A stretch of DNA of 64,000 bases, from the NCBI RefSeq assembly GCF_041431135.1, contig NZ_CP107799.1, positions 3,720,001-3,784,000 on the forward strand, written 5' to 3'. Source of the stretch: Streptomyces sp. NBC_00554 (GTDB taxonomy: Bacteria > Actinomycetota > Actinomycetes > Streptomycetales > Streptomycetaceae). Both the position numbers and the translations under genes were made by a program. A model generated the notes under the pieces. The model was not told where the DNA came from. It ran no database searches and saw nothing but the letters and a program-made list of their open reading frames with translations. Positions 40,101-49,275 of this stretch are shown in pieces (positions within the stretch are counted from its first letter, which is position 1; each line of letters begins with the position of its first letter).

Positions 40101-42706
40101 GCGGAACGCGGACCGCTCGACGGAACCATCAGGTCGGTGAGCGCGGACCCGGTCCACGGGTCGTCCGGCGCGGCGGCGAAGAGCCGCACCGTGTAGTGGA
40201 GGTGGGACAGGTGGCGGCGCTCCTGAAGCGCGACCAGCATGTCGGCGAGGAGTTCGCCGTGGCCGGCCCCGAGCGCGTTGATCACCAGGCTGTCGGCGTA
40301 GGGGTGGAGGCGGATGTACTTCTCCACCCGGTCGGCGAGTTCCGTCCCGGTCACCCCGCCCGCCGCTGCCGCCGCGTCGACGCCGAGCGCGCCCGCCACC
40401 CGGGCCAGGGCCTCTCGGGGGTCGTCGGCCTCGCTGGGCAGGCACACCTGCCAGTAGTCCGTCAACGGGCTGCTGGCGAAGGCGAGTTCACCTGAGTCCA
40501 GCGGTACGGCGAGTGGGTAGCCCAGGGGTGCCAGCTGCCGTTCCAGACTGTCCAGCCGTGCCTTGACCACGCCCGCCGGGGCGTCGTGGAGCTGTTCGAG
40601 CCATTGGTCGGCGAGGGCCGCCTGTCCGCTCCACCACAGCATGCGCAGCGGATGGGTGGGGGCGACCAGGACGACGGTGCGCCGACTGCCGTCCGTGTCG
40701 TGCAGGTGGACGGTGAGGGTGTCGGTGCGCAGCAGGCTGTGCAGCCGCGCCCGCCGCTGGTCGGTGTCGGGCGCGCCCGGCCGGTCCAGGGCCCGCAGGC
40801 AGGCGGTGACGGCGGTGAGGTACGCCTCCGCGTACGCCTCGACGGCTGCCCGCAGCGCGCGCGGATCCGCGCCCTCCACGACCAGGACGTCCGACGCGCC
40901 GTCCGTGGCCTCCGGCAGGGCGAGCCGGCCGAAGAGTGCCGCTCGTGCGTGGAGGTAACCGGAGAGGGGTCCCTCAATCCGTGGACCGTCCTCCCACTCC
41001 CCGGATTGCACGGAAAGCCGGGCGGCCCCGGCCGCGTCCACGTCGATCCGCGGCCCCTGAAGGGTGTTCGGGGCCCGCAGGATGTGCTGCTCCGCTTCGG
41101 CCAGGAGCCGTGGCAGGTCGATGGTGACCAGTCCCGCAGGTCCGAAGGAGGCGCGCAGTGAGCGGGTCTTCACGCTGCTGCCGCGCGGGCCCCAGCCGGT
41201 CTCGCGGCACTGCACACGGGCTGGGTCGCGGCCTTCGGCGAGCGCGGTGAAACGCAGTCGGTTGATCGCCTGGGCCAGGCCGGGCGCGTGGTGGCCGCGT
41301 GGGGTGGGCGGCTCGTCGAACTCGCCCTCGGGGACGACGTAGAAGCGGTCGCTCTCGTACGGGCGGCGGCCCGCCGTCTGTCCGCTGCCCGCAGCGGGCA
41401 TGGGGTCGTCGTTCCCGTCGAGCGGGGTGACACGGACGAAGTGCCAGCCTTCCTCCCAGTCCGGTGCCCGGCGCCCCTTGCGGAGTTTGATGCTCGCCTT
41501 GTGCTGCGGCTTGTTCCGGGGACCGGCCGGAACGGTCACCGCCAGCCCGGTTGGGCTGGCCAGTGCAGCGCCCACGTCGCCGCCGTCCTCGTCTCCCGGC
41601 TCGTCGCCGGTCTCGGCGCAGATCTCGACCTTGAAGCGCTTCAAGCCCGTGACACCCCGCTGATCGCGGTCAACGGAGAAGGTGACGGGGAGGGAGGAAA
41701 GGCCTCCGGGCAGGAGGTAGGGCTGGCCGAAGAGCCGGTCGAGGGCGGGGTGGTTGCGCTGGTCCTCCGTGTTCTCCCCGGCCTTGGGCAGCGCGGTCAG
41801 GTCGTCGACCTCGATGCGTACGGTCTGGTCGGCCGGGTCGTTCTCCTGCGGCCAGTGGTGGAAGGCGAGCGGCCAGTTGTCGGGATCGGCGGCGATGGCG
41901 CGGCACCAGTGCCCGGGGTCGGACAGGCCGGTGTTCGCGGCGAAGTCGACGAGGCGGCGCAGGAATCGCTGGTGTTCCTCGGAGTTGCGAGGCAGACCGA
42001 GGGCGAGGACCCGCTGCCGGTCGGTGGCGGGGCCGTCGGTGAGTTTCTCGACGGTGCGCCGGTTGCGCTGGATCTTGGTGACCAGGAGGGAGGGGTCGGT
42101 GAAAAGCTGAAAGTCCGGGATGAGGCCCAGCAGGTGAACGGCGGCTCCGGCGGCCTGCGGGTCGTGCTGGTTCTCGCGCAGGGTGAGCAGGTAGCGGGCG
42201 GCGGCCCGATCCGAGGCGTCGGAGGTCTCCGCGAGCAGCCGTTCGACGCTGGTGCGCAGGGACTCGGGCACCGCCTTGAGCAAGTTGCGCCTCAGCCGGG
42301 CGTGCACCTCGTGGAGGGAGACCTCCTCGAAGGTCGCGACGGAGAAGGAGTCCTCCGCGCTGGCCTTGGTGCCGGGCGGCACGAACACCAGGAGCACCGG
42401 CCTGAGGCGGCCGTGTTCGTCGGGGTTGCGCAGTTCGACGAGCTTGGTGCTGGTGATGGACGTGTCGTCGCCGTCCGCGGGGCCGGCCGCGAGAACGTGC
42501 ACCTGGGCGTCGGGGACTGCCTGACGCAGGCCGCGGGAGAGGCGGGCGGCGAGTTCGGCGTCGAGCCCGCCGACCCGCATGCAGTGGCCGGCCTCGCGAG
42601 TGCGCAGCAGGTCGGCGAGGCCCGGCAGCGCGACGTGTTCGAGCGCGCGCCGCCAGTCGGTCTCGGTGATCTCCACCAGTCCGCGTTTCATGGTCCCGCT
42701 TGTCAT
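37142..42706 (-). CDS. mad8: Large HerA/FtsK-like ATPase with nuclease-like motif (MADS MAD8-like)
   Basis: 1854 aa. The N-terminal 1,150 residues have no motif I recognise. At about 1170-1200, LALFDLD...CRLLEVKCHTW has the D...ExK pattern of a PD-(D/E)xK nuclease. An acidic Pro/Asp/Glu linker (about 1330-1460) leads to a HerA-type ATPase: Walker A LFGVQGGGKSYT (about 1497), Walker B KLVVFDEAHKYA (about 1725), then SVLVASQDPPSVP. The layout recalls DptH-like DNA-translocating ATPases. I match it to the ATP-binding protein MAD8 of the methylation-associated defence system from memory. GGGGGAGA precedes the ATG. It ends the kinase operon. Confidence 0.7.
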   Translation of the reverse strand: MTSGTMKRGLVEITETDWRRALEHVALPGLADLLRTREAGHCMRVGGLDAELAARLSRGLRQAVPDAQVHVLAAGPADGDDTSITSTKLVELRNPDEHGRLRPVLLVFVPPGTKASAEDSFSVATFEEVSLHEVHARLRRNLLKAVPESLRTSVERLLAETSDASDRAAARYLLTLRENQHDPQAAGAAVHLLGLIPDFQLFTDPSLLVTKIQRNRRTVEKLTDGPATDRQRVLALGLPRNSEEHQRFLRRLVDFAANTGLSDPGHWCRAIAADPDNWPLAFHHWPQENDPADQTVRIEVDDLTALPKAGENTEDQRNHPALDRLFGQPYLLPGGLSSLPVTFSVDRDQRGVTGLKRFKVEICAETGDEPGDEDGGDVGAALASPTGLAVTVPAGPRNKPQHKASIKLRKGRRAPDWEEGWHFVRVTPLDGNDDPMPAAGSGQTAGRRPYESDRFYVVPEGEFDEPPTPRGHHAPGLAQAINRLRFTALAEGRDPARVQCRETGWGPRGSSVKTRSLRASFGPAGLVTIDLPRLLAEAEQHILRAPNTLQGPRIDVDAAGAARLSVQSGEWEDGPRIEGPLSGYLHARAALFGRLALPEATDGASDVLVVEGADPRALRAAVEAYAEAYLTAVTACLRALDRPGAPDTDQRRARLHSLLRTDTLTVHLHDTDGSRRTVVLVAPTHPLRMLWWSGQAALADQWLEQLHDAPAGVVKARLDSLERQLAPLGYPLAVPLDSGELAFASSPLTDYWQVCLPSEADDPREALARVAGALGVDAAAAAGGVTGTELADRVEKYIRLHPYADSLVINALGAGHGELLADMLVALQERRHLSHLHYTVRLFAAAPDDPWTGSALTDLMVPSSGPRSAAAEAFATQGDPLRPKLSVVIRDAEELLKAADDFPAHLTFLFNPFGGESHDIAPGHDGTGRVAVHGLVQEMSGDYREDDDSVEWTRRPRHGVTDPLRGAETTGDLLAALPRTLSAALVAASAGEHRPGMLPQITVRLSPDDRALLHDVHRMSDWVVTVDRTLGAEYFDHGRPGRTEYVIDHTTTSHSGLGHQIVVSSRSLDEMRALLGPVLADRSLGIPERHVRTFFDQLRELSGSLVFKLAALGENHRTEVLGLALARRYLGARDALHDQILVPLDAHPELYAEERGRAAAGDTEVRLQRTDLALFDLDAERRTIVCRLLEVKCHTWGGLSAYQSRRQHIIRQTQNTERIIAERFDPVRGRTDRPLQNVALRTLLEKYLSRAGRYGLFGERAMAEARWLLDRLDHGYRLEFTRTGLVFDLSSDGFDTDHEEGVAFHRIGRDHAVRLLDDIETEYRPAAEDSAAGNVATHEPVLPGLEDLSAHDGEPVPATATVQLRPRPRTRDIPEEPAPLSDDPDDDTPELPAVDAPSAVDTGAVGGTEAVQGDAQAEPERAPEAEEAAAEGPGPGERTSDNSSDVASDAPQTKDPDIVLGVSRPSQQFGLLGMSAGRTVALDLNETHAISLFGVQGGGKSYTLGSVLEMASLPMPGVNRLASPLASIVFHYSETSEYEPEFLSMIHANNDEGQREALHRRYGAQPAALADVVLLVPEEYVEERQARYPGVLVHPLAFAASELKIAHWKFLMGAVGNQSGYIRQIGRIIKANRSDLTLDAVRRGIEESSLDEHLKRRARERLDLAGDFIDDSARIKDLARPGRLIIVDLRSDDIEKSDALSLFVVLMHLFSEATDQGRAFNKLVVFDEAHKYADSGDLVAGLVSSVREMRHKGMSVLVASQDPPSVPSELIELSTHMVLHRFTSPAWLKHLQKVNAALSGLNPEKLAALKPGEAYVWSGKATDEAFARGTVKVSCRPRVTRHGGATRTALGQEG

Positions 42707-42778
42707 GCCGCCGTCTCCCCCGTCTGCCTCTCGCCTGTCCTGCCGCTGCTGTCCCTGTCGACTCTGGGGCCGTTCCTC

Positions 42779-44473
42779 CTACCGTCCGCCCGTGGTCACC
42801 GTGCCGTCCTCGGTAACGGAGAACCTGGGGGTGATCACCTGGGTGAGATAGGCGTCCGACAAGTCGTCGTAGAAGCCGATCTCCCGCATCCGCGTGGTGA
42901 ACGCCTCGGCATTGGCCCGAAGAGCGGACTCCTCCTCCAGACCGGCCGGGCCGAATCCGTCCGCCGTGGGCAACCGGTCCACGTACAGCCCGTACCGGTC
43001 GCGCAGCAGGGCGAGGAACTCGTCGAGCCGGAGCGAGACGGTGTGGTGGGTGTACGGGGAGGAGCCGCCGCGAGGGTTGAGGCGCAGCAGCGCCACCTGG
43101 ACGAGCACCTCCAGCAGCGCGCTGTCCAGGACGAAGCGGCGTCGGCCTCCGTGGGGCTGCGCGATGGCGGCGCCGGGGCGGTTCTTGAGCAGGAGGGAGT
43201 CGATGGCCTGGAAGATGTACTTGTGGTGGTAGGGCCCCCGGTAGGCCATCAGGACTTCGAGGTACTTCTCGAAGGGGGCGAGGCCCATGGACTCGTCCAG
43301 CAGGGGCCGGACCTCCTCGGGTTGCTCGCTGACCGGGGTGTCGTCGAGGATCGCGGTGAGCCGGGAACCGAAGAACTCGTCGCGCGTCTTGCGGTAGTCG
43401 TCCGTGCCGAAGCGGAGGAGCTCGGGCACCGTGAAGTGCCCGAGCGGGGGGCGGCGCTCCTTGCCCTGGCCGACGAGGTGTTCCGCGAACTCGTCCAGCT
43501 TACGGACGGTGTAGGAGGCGCGCACGAAGTCGGGGATGCGGCGCAGCCAGTGTTCGGCGCTGTGCTCGGCGAGCGCGGCCGCGGGGGTACCGGGTACTCC
43601 GGCGACATCCACGAAGAGCCCGACGCGGAAGGGGCATCCGGCCAGCGGATCCTGCGCGGTGGCGGAGGCCGGGCAGCGGTCGTGGCCGCAGGCCGGGTCG
43701 GCCGCCGACCGTGCCACGGCGACGGGCAGCAGCTTCATGGTCTTGAACTGGCCGAGGGCGAGGTGGAACGCAAAGAGGATCTTCAGGTACTCGACCATGG
43801 TGATGCGCGGCAGCAGATCCTTCAGGGACAGCAGCCGTACGACGTCGTCAGCGAGGAGATCGGCCTGCCCCACGCACAGCGGGGGTGCCGAGTACCAGCC
43901 TTTGACTGTGTGCGGGCTGTCCGCCTTCACCTGACTGTTGAGGTGCAGTACGGCCTGGGTCTCGATGTCCACGGGCGTCTTCTGCGCGGAGGCGGGAGCC
44001 GCCGCGCCGAGTCCGGTGAAGAAGAACGCCCGAAGTTGCTCCAGCGCGAGCGCCCCCAGAGGGCCGCGCGCGTGCCGCAGCATCTCGTACAGCTGGGCAT
44101 CGGCGCCGTAGGGCCGGGAGTGTCGGCTGCTGCGGAACCTGTAGGTGAGTCCGTGCAGCGGGCGCAGGCCGGCCACCTCCTGGGTGGGCTTGCCCCGGTT
44201 GACCACGTCCAGGAGCTGGGTCTCCACCCAGCGGCGGGCCATCTCGGGGTGCTCCGCGAAGCCCTGGAAGCGGTCGACGTTGACGGGATCGGTGAACTCG
44301 TCCGCGAACTCCTTGACGAACAGGTCTTTGCGTCGCACCAGGCGGCTGGTGAGGCCCTTGTGGTTGAGCCGCATGAGGAAGCCGGTCAGCACCCGGTCCA
44401 TCTGCACACGTTTGAAGTCCAGGTAGGAGACGCCGAGATGCTTGAACTCGGTGTCACGGCGGCGCAGTGCCAT
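42779..44473 (-). CDS. mad7: Conserved defence-system protein, MAD7-like
   Basis: 564 aa with no signal peptide or membrane segment. Visible features are a basic N-terminus (MALRRRDTEFKHLGVSYLDFKRVQ), a Cys cluster CGHDRCPASATAQDPLAGC that could bind zinc, and a C-terminal region with HHTVSLRLDEFLALLRDRYGLYVDRLP. I do not recognise an enzymatic motif. Its place between the kinase megaprotein and the HerA-like ATPase matches MAD7 of MADS as I recall it; it also recalls DptG-type partners of such ATPases. It shares one base with the kinase stop codon (TGATG), so translation is coupled. Confidence 0.6.
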   Translation of the reverse strand: MALRRRDTEFKHLGVSYLDFKRVQMDRVLTGFLMRLNHKGLTSRLVRRKDLFVKEFADEFTDPVNVDRFQGFAEHPEMARRWVETQLLDVVNRGKPTQEVAGLRPLHGLTYRFRSSRHSRPYGADAQLYEMLRHARGPLGALALEQLRAFFFTGLGAAAPASAQKTPVDIETQAVLHLNSQVKADSPHTVKGWYSAPPLCVGQADLLADDVVRLLSLKDLLPRITMVEYLKILFAFHLALGQFKTMKLLPVAVARSAADPACGHDRCPASATAQDPLAGCPFRVGLFVDVAGVPGTPAAALAEHSAEHWLRRIPDFVRASYTVRKLDEFAEHLVGQGKERRPPLGHFTVPELLRFGTDDYRKTRDEFFGSRLTAILDDTPVSEQPEEVRPLLDESMGLAPFEKYLEVLMAYRGPYHHKYIFQAIDSLLLKNRPGAAIAQPHGGRRRFVLDSALLEVLVQVALLRLNPRGGSSPYTHHTVSLRLDEFLALLRDRYGLYVDRLPTADGFGPAGLEEESALRANAEAFTTRMREIGFYDDLSDAYLTQVITPRFSVTEDGTVTTGGR

Positions 44474-47400
44474 CAGCGTGCTCCTTCTGGGGCCGGATCC
44501 GAGCCCGTGTCCGGGGGTGTCGTGGGTCGGGCGACAGGGGCCAGGCGCAGGGCGCCGTCCGGGAGCCGACGCAGCCGGTGGGGCGGTGAACCGGGTGCGT
44601 TGAGGAGGACCTCCTGGTAGGAGGTGGCGGCCAGGGCGTTCTTGAAGACGGCCAGGGCGAGGTTCTGGCCCTGGCGGTCCTCGACGCCGGGCTGGTGGCC
44701 GCGGTGCAGCCGGTCGAGCAGTTCGTACAGGTCGAGGCGGACCGTCAGCTGGGCGCGATGGGCGCGGCCGTCCTCGGGGTGGTGGCGTACGACGAGTTCG
44801 CGGGGACCGGTCTCGACGTACGGCGAGGCGGGCGGGCCGTCGACGCCGATGGTGAAGTGTTCGGCGGGGAACAGCCGGTGGCTGCGCACTGTGCCGCCGG
44901 GGACGGCCCTCACCTGCAGCGCGAGGTCCCGGCCGTCCGCCTGGCCGAGTCCGCGCGGCATGCCCTCGCCGCGGCTGACGGCTTCGACGATCCTGGCCAG
45001 TTCCTCCCGACCCGGCTGTCCGCCGGCGAGCAGGCGCAGGAAGCGGTCGGCCGCCTGGTAGGGCAGGAGGCTTCGCCAGCGGGTGTCGTCGAGGCTCTCG
45101 AAGTAGAAGCGGCGCCGGGCCGCTGCCAGGTAGGCGCGGTGAGCGGTGACCTGGGCGCTGTCGGCCTGGTGGGTGCGGGGCAGGGCCTCGAACGCGTCGG
45201 TGAGGAGGCGTTCGTCGAGGTCGCCGCGCTGGTCGAAGGAGACCAGGGTGTGTCCCGCGGCTGGGCCGGTGTAGTCGAGCCGCCGGTCCAGTTGGGGGTC
45301 GGGGACGGCGGCGACGTCGAGGTCGCGCAACTGGGCGAGCAGGCGGTCGCGTTCATCCGGTCGCGGTGCGCCGGCGGGTGTCCGGCCGGGGAGGGCGGAA
45401 GTGCGGGTGCCGCCACCGGACGCCGCCTGTGTGTCCGGGCGGCCACCGGTGTGGATGCCGGTCCAGCTCGTGAAGTACAGGCTGTCGAGGATCTCCTGGG
45501 CCGCCTCGGGCTCCTCGCGCGCATACAGGGCGTGGATCTCGGCGCAGTCGCGGCCGGAGGTGAGGGTGTAGGCGAGGGCGGAACGCAGGTCCCGCAGCGT
45601 GATGTGGAGGCGTCCGCGCAGGTGGGCCATGCGGTAGAGGGTGGCGAGGCGTTCGGCGACCTGGGTTCCCGCGGTGGGGTGGGCGAAGGTGCGGGCGTTG
45701 TGCAGGGCGTAGCAGCGCGGGGCGAGCGCGCAAGAGCCGCAGGCCTGCCAGTGCCGTTCGTCGGTGAGGACGGCGACCATGCGGTGCATGATCGATCCGG
45801 TGCCTTCGGGGTCGGCGAGGACGTCGCGGGCGTTGAGGTTGACGACGGCGATGCCATGGGCGGCGCGGCCGGTGGTCAGCCCATCCCGGACGGTGTCCGC
45901 GAGCAGCGGGTAGCGCTCTTGGTGCCGAGTGACGAAATCGACGAGGCGCCCCTCGTTGACGGCGACGAGCCGGGTGGCGTCGGCAGGCCAGTTCTGGGCG
46001 GTGGCGCCGCTGTAGGGGGCGAGGAAGGTATCGAGAACGGTGTCGTTGTCGGTGTCGCCCTCATCCTGGCTGCCGTCGTGGTTGGTGTGGAAGGAACGGC
46101 CGTCGAGGGTGAAGTCGTCACCGTTGGCGCGTGCTTGACCGAATCGGGCGCCACGGCGACGGGCCTCGTCGGCGAGGTGCTGGAGGAAGGCGGTTTTGCC
46201 GTCCCCGGCGTTTCCGGTGATGAGGACGAGGCGGTGGCGGCCCGCGAGGACGTCGGGGCGCAGCCGGTCGTCGAGGGCGGTGGCTACGTACAGGGGATAG
46301 GCGGCCGGGTCGAGGCCGCGGGTGCCCGCGTTGGTGCGACCGCTCTGGCTGTACAGGGTCTGGAGGTGGCCGACAAACGGGTTGGAACTGGCCTCGTCCG
46401 CGTCGCCTTCGGCGGGTGCGGGCCGCCGAGGTTCCTCCTGCTCCGGAGCGGGCGGCACGAGGCGCACCTCGCGGACGGCACCAAGGGCGGCGCGGAACTC
46501 GTCGGCGTCGCGGTAGCGCTCGTAGCGGCGGGGAGCGAGGGCGCGCAGCAGGACAGCCGTGAAATCCGGGTCGAGGTCGGCGAGGCCGGGCAGGCGACGC
46601 GGGTCGAGGGGCTGCCCGCCCCGCGGCGGGGTGCCTCGGCCCTGCCACGGGTAGCCGCCGGTGAGCGCCTCGTAGGCGGAGATGCCGAGGGCGAACAGGT
46701 CGAGGTCCGTGAGTTCCTCCCGGCTGGGCCGGGTGAGGCGGGTGGCCTCGGGGGCGAGGTAGCGGGGCGAGCCGAGGGTCGGGGTGAGGGTGGAGTCGGC
46801 GGAGACGGCCGCGTTGAAGTCGAGGATGCGGGCGCCGTCAGCGGTCCACAGCAGATTGCTGGGCTTGATGTCGCAGTGGAAGACCCCGCCCGCGTGCAGG
46901 TGAGCGAGGCCCGCCAGGCAGTCGTCGAGGAGCTTGCGCACGTCGGCGGGACCCAGGGGTCGGCCCTGGTCGAGGACGCGCTTGAGGTCCTGTCCCTCGG
47001 CGAACTCCATGCGCAGGTAGGGGAAGTCGCCCTTGGGCAGGAACTCGGCGTCGATGAGCCGCACGAGGTTGGGGTGCGGAGCGATCCGGCGAAGGATGCG
47101 GTACTCGCTCACCAGGCGTTCGCGTACGGAATCCCGGTCCCTGGTGATGATCTTCAGGACCTCGTCGGTGTCGTCGAGGGTGTTGAACACCCGGTAGACG
47201 ACGCCGAACTGGCCGTGCCCGAGCCGGGAGCGCACCCGGAACCTCTCGGTGAGGCGGAACCCCTCGGGTAGGTCGGTGTAGCTGTGTGGGTCGTCCCAGT
47301 CGAACGGGTCGCCGGACTCCTCGCCTCCCCCGCCCGGCCCTCGGACACGGGCACGACGCGTGTCGGCGCGGGCGAGCTGCTCGATGGCCTCACGAGCGGG

Positions 47401-48780
47401 CGGCCGGTCGCCAGGGGCGGCGGACAGCAACTCCCGGATGACCGCCTTGAGTTCGGGGTCGATCCGATCGGCGTCGTCGAGGCTGTCGAGCGGGGTGCCA
47501 CCCGAGCCGAGGGCAGGCTCCTCGCCGGTGTACAGCTCGTGGAAGAGCACCCCGGCCGCGTACAGGTCTGTGGCCGGGGAGAAGATTCCGGGCCGCTCGT
47601 GGCACTCGGGGGCCAGGTAGGCGGGCGACTGGTGCGCGTACGCCTCGATGCCCCGGGACTCGTCACGCGGGCGCGGCGGACCGGGGTGGGCGTAGTCGAA
47701 GCCGGTGAGCATGGCGGTGCCGTTGCGCCCGATGAGCACGGTGTCCGGGCTGAGGTAGCGGTGCACGACCCGGTGGGCGTGCGCGACGGCGAGACCGCCG
47801 AGCACCCCGTCCACGACCCGCCGCCGGGCGTCGGCGCCGAGCGCGCCCTGTCCCCGGGCGTCGAGCCTGACCCGCAGCGCCTCGGCGAGCACGTCCTTGA
47901 GGACCACGGCGTACCCGTCACCCTCGTCCAGCGGGAAGGACGTCTCGCACGGCACGATGTACGGGCTGGACGGCAGCTTGCTGAGGGCCTGGACCGGGTT
48001 GCCGATGCGCGCGTAAGCGGTCGACCGCTCGCCGTCGGGCAACAGCGGGTCGACGGAGTGCGCCTGGAGGATGCGCGTCCCCGACCGGGGCTGGTCGGCC
48101 AGCCGCACCCGGTACACCGAGACCCGGCGGGCCGGATCGCCGTCCTGGTCGGCGAGGTCGGCGGGGGACGCCTCGTACAGGGCCTCCACGACCTCGTAGT
48201 GCCCGAACCGGCGCGGCCCCGACGGCGGCCGGGTCTCCGCCTGGAAGACGCGGGCGATGTCCTCGCGCAGCGCGGAGATGTCGTCGCCGGGGCGCCTGTT
48301 GTGCTGGGGCGGGCGGTGCCGCGTGATGAACGGCACCAGATCGTCGAGGTGGTACGTGCTCGCCTCGTCGCGGCCGTCCGGGTCGTGCAACGTGGCGCCC
48401 TGGTACGGCAGGATCACCAGCCCCTCGCACCACACCGATCCCAGCCCGGCACTCGCCGCCCGGGACCGCGCCAGCAGGTCACCGGCGACGCGCGCGTGGT
48501 TGCGGATCTTGCGCGCCGGGCTGGGGAACGGCGCGCCCTGCGGATACCAGCGCCCGCCGCGCACCTGGACCCGGCCGTGCACGCCCTTGGTATCGGCCAG
48601 GTAGACCGCGTGATCGGCGATGATCGCGAGATCCACCTCGAACATCGGCCGACCCGGCCCGTACGGCAACTCGAAGTTGGCCACGACGATCCAGTCGTCC
48701 GGCGCCCGCTCCCGCAGATGGCGCAGCACCATGCGCTCGGCCTCGTTGGCCGGCTCCCCGATCGGGATGATCCGCGCCAT
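44473..48780 (-). CDS. mad6: NERD / pseudokinase / Ser-Thr kinase / P-loop ATPase megaprotein (MAD6-like)
   Basis: 1435 aa from the ATG of MARIIPIGEP. Order: NERD-type domain (about 1-120); a degenerate kinase (about 225-470) where HRD is HRY (HRYLSPDTVLI) and DFG is GFD; an intact kinase (about 515-780) with GHGQFGVVYRV, HCDIKPSNLL and LDFNAAV; then an ATPase with Walker A ITGNAGDGKTAF (about 858) and a Cys cluster CGSCALAPRC (about 1017). NERD plus kinase recalls PglW of the Pgl/BREX type 2 system, but no PglX or PglZ is present. It fits the protein kinase MAD6 of MADS better. It probably signals infection to its co-transcribed partners. Confidence 0.75.
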   Translation of the reverse strand: MARIIPIGEPANEAERMVLRHLRERAPDDWIVVANFELPYGPGRPMFEVDLAIIADHAVYLADTKGVHGRVQVRGGRWYPQGAPFPSPARKIRNHARVAGDLLARSRAASAGLGSVWCEGLVILPYQGATLHDPDGRDEASTYHLDDLVPFITRHRPPQHNRRPGDDISALREDIARVFQAETRPPSGPRRFGHYEVVEALYEASPADLADQDGDPARRVSVYRVRLADQPRSGTRILQAHSVDPLLPDGERSTAYARIGNPVQALSKLPSSPYIVPCETSFPLDEGDGYAVVLKDVLAEALRVRLDARGQGALGADARRRVVDGVLGGLAVAHAHRVVHRYLSPDTVLIGRNGTAMLTGFDYAHPGPPRPRDESRGIEAYAHQSPAYLAPECHERPGIFSPATDLYAAGVLFHELYTGEEPALGSGGTPLDSLDDADRIDPELKAVIRELLSAAPGDRPPAREAIEQLARADTRRARVRGPGGGGEESGDPFDWDDPHSYTDLPEGFRLTERFRVRSRLGHGQFGVVYRVFNTLDDTDEVLKIITRDRDSVRERLVSEYRILRRIAPHPNLVRLIDAEFLPKGDFPYLRMEFAEGQDLKRVLDQGRPLGPADVRKLLDDCLAGLAHLHAGGVFHCDIKPSNLLWTADGARILDFNAAVSADSTLTPTLGSPRYLAPEATRLTRPSREELTDLDLFALGISAYEALTGGYPWQGRGTPPRGGQPLDPRRLPGLADLDPDFTAVLLRALAPRRYERYRDADEFRAALGAVREVRLVPPAPEQEEPRRPAPAEGDADEASSNPFVGHLQTLYSQSGRTNAGTRGLDPAAYPLYVATALDDRLRPDVLAGRHRLVLITGNAGDGKTAFLQHLADEARRRGARFGQARANGDDFTLDGRSFHTNHDGSQDEGDTDNDTVLDTFLAPYSGATAQNWPADATRLVAVNEGRLVDFVTRHQERYPLLADTVRDGLTTGRAAHGIAVVNLNARDVLADPEGTGSIMHRMVAVLTDERHWQACGSCALAPRCYALHNARTFAHPTAGTQVAERLATLYRMAHLRGRLHITLRDLRSALAYTLTSGRDCAEIHALYAREEPEAAQEILDSLYFTSWTGIHTGGRPDTQAASGGGTRTSALPGRTPAGAPRPDERDRLLAQLRDLDVAAVPDPQLDRRLDYTGPAAGHTLVSFDQRGDLDERLLTDAFEALPRTHQADSAQVTAHRAYLAAARRRFYFESLDDTRWRSLLPYQAADRFLRLLAGGQPGREELARIVEAVSRGEGMPRGLGQADGRDLALQVRAVPGGTVRSHRLFPAEHFTIGVDGPPASPYVETGPRELVVRHHPEDGRAHRAQLTVRLDLYELLDRLHRGHQPGVEDRQGQNLALAVFKNALAATSYQEVLLNAPGSPPHRLRRLPDGALRLAPVARPTTPPDTGSDPAPEGAR

Positions 48781-48963
48781 CGCCTGCCCCCGCTCCCCGT
48801 TCCACCCCGTACGTGTCCCAGCGCGCGACGCCCGTGCCCGGGTATCCCCACGGCACATGCGTCGACACCTGTGTCACGGAACACTCTAGGACGCCCCACT
48901 GACAACGCGTCGCGAATCGATCACACGGGGCCATCGGACGGTCACTCGAAGCCGCCTCGAAGC

Positions 48964-49275
48964 TCAGAGAACCTCCCCTCTGCTGCGGGCGTTGGCGTCG
49001 GCAACCCGCGCCCACATCAGGGCCGCCGCCTGCTCGCGGACGTTCAGCGGCTGCACGTCGCCGGGGCGCGCGGTCCACTCCGTGCCGCCGCCTTCGGGGC
49101 GCAGCCACACGAGCCCGTCCTGGTGGTCCATGACGATCCCGCGCCTCTCCTGCCGTGTGTCGTGGGCGAGTTGGCCGACGGGGAGCCGGGTCTCCTCAAG
49201 CTCGGCGCGGTCGGGGCGGGGTGTGCGGGCGGTCGCGTCCGTATCGCCGGTCGTCGTACGTTCTCGGGATGCCAC
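48964..49275 (-). CDS. Small hypothetical protein paired with a helix-turn-helix regulator
   Basis: 103 aa from a GTG with GGAGA five bases upstream. The C-terminal half (MDHQDGLVWLRPEGGGTEW...PLNVREQAAALMWARVADANAR) looks like the small conserved Streptomyces proteins often encoded divergently from Scr1-type regulators. Function unknown. It is divergent from the regulator at 49517 and lies 183 bases upstream of the kinase gene, with which it could be co-transcribed. Confidence 0.6.
   Translation of the reverse strand: MASRERTTTGDTDATARTPRPDRAELEETRLPVGQLAHDTRQERRGIVMDHQDGLVWLRPEGGGTEWTARPGDVQPLNVREQAAALMWARVADANARSRGEVL

Noticed and set aside
41288..44620. An 1110-codon open frame on the plus strand opposite the mad7-like and mad8-like genes
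   Set aside because: No motif, no ribosome-binding site, and composition of an antisense shadow. The minus-strand genes have motifs and coupled starts.
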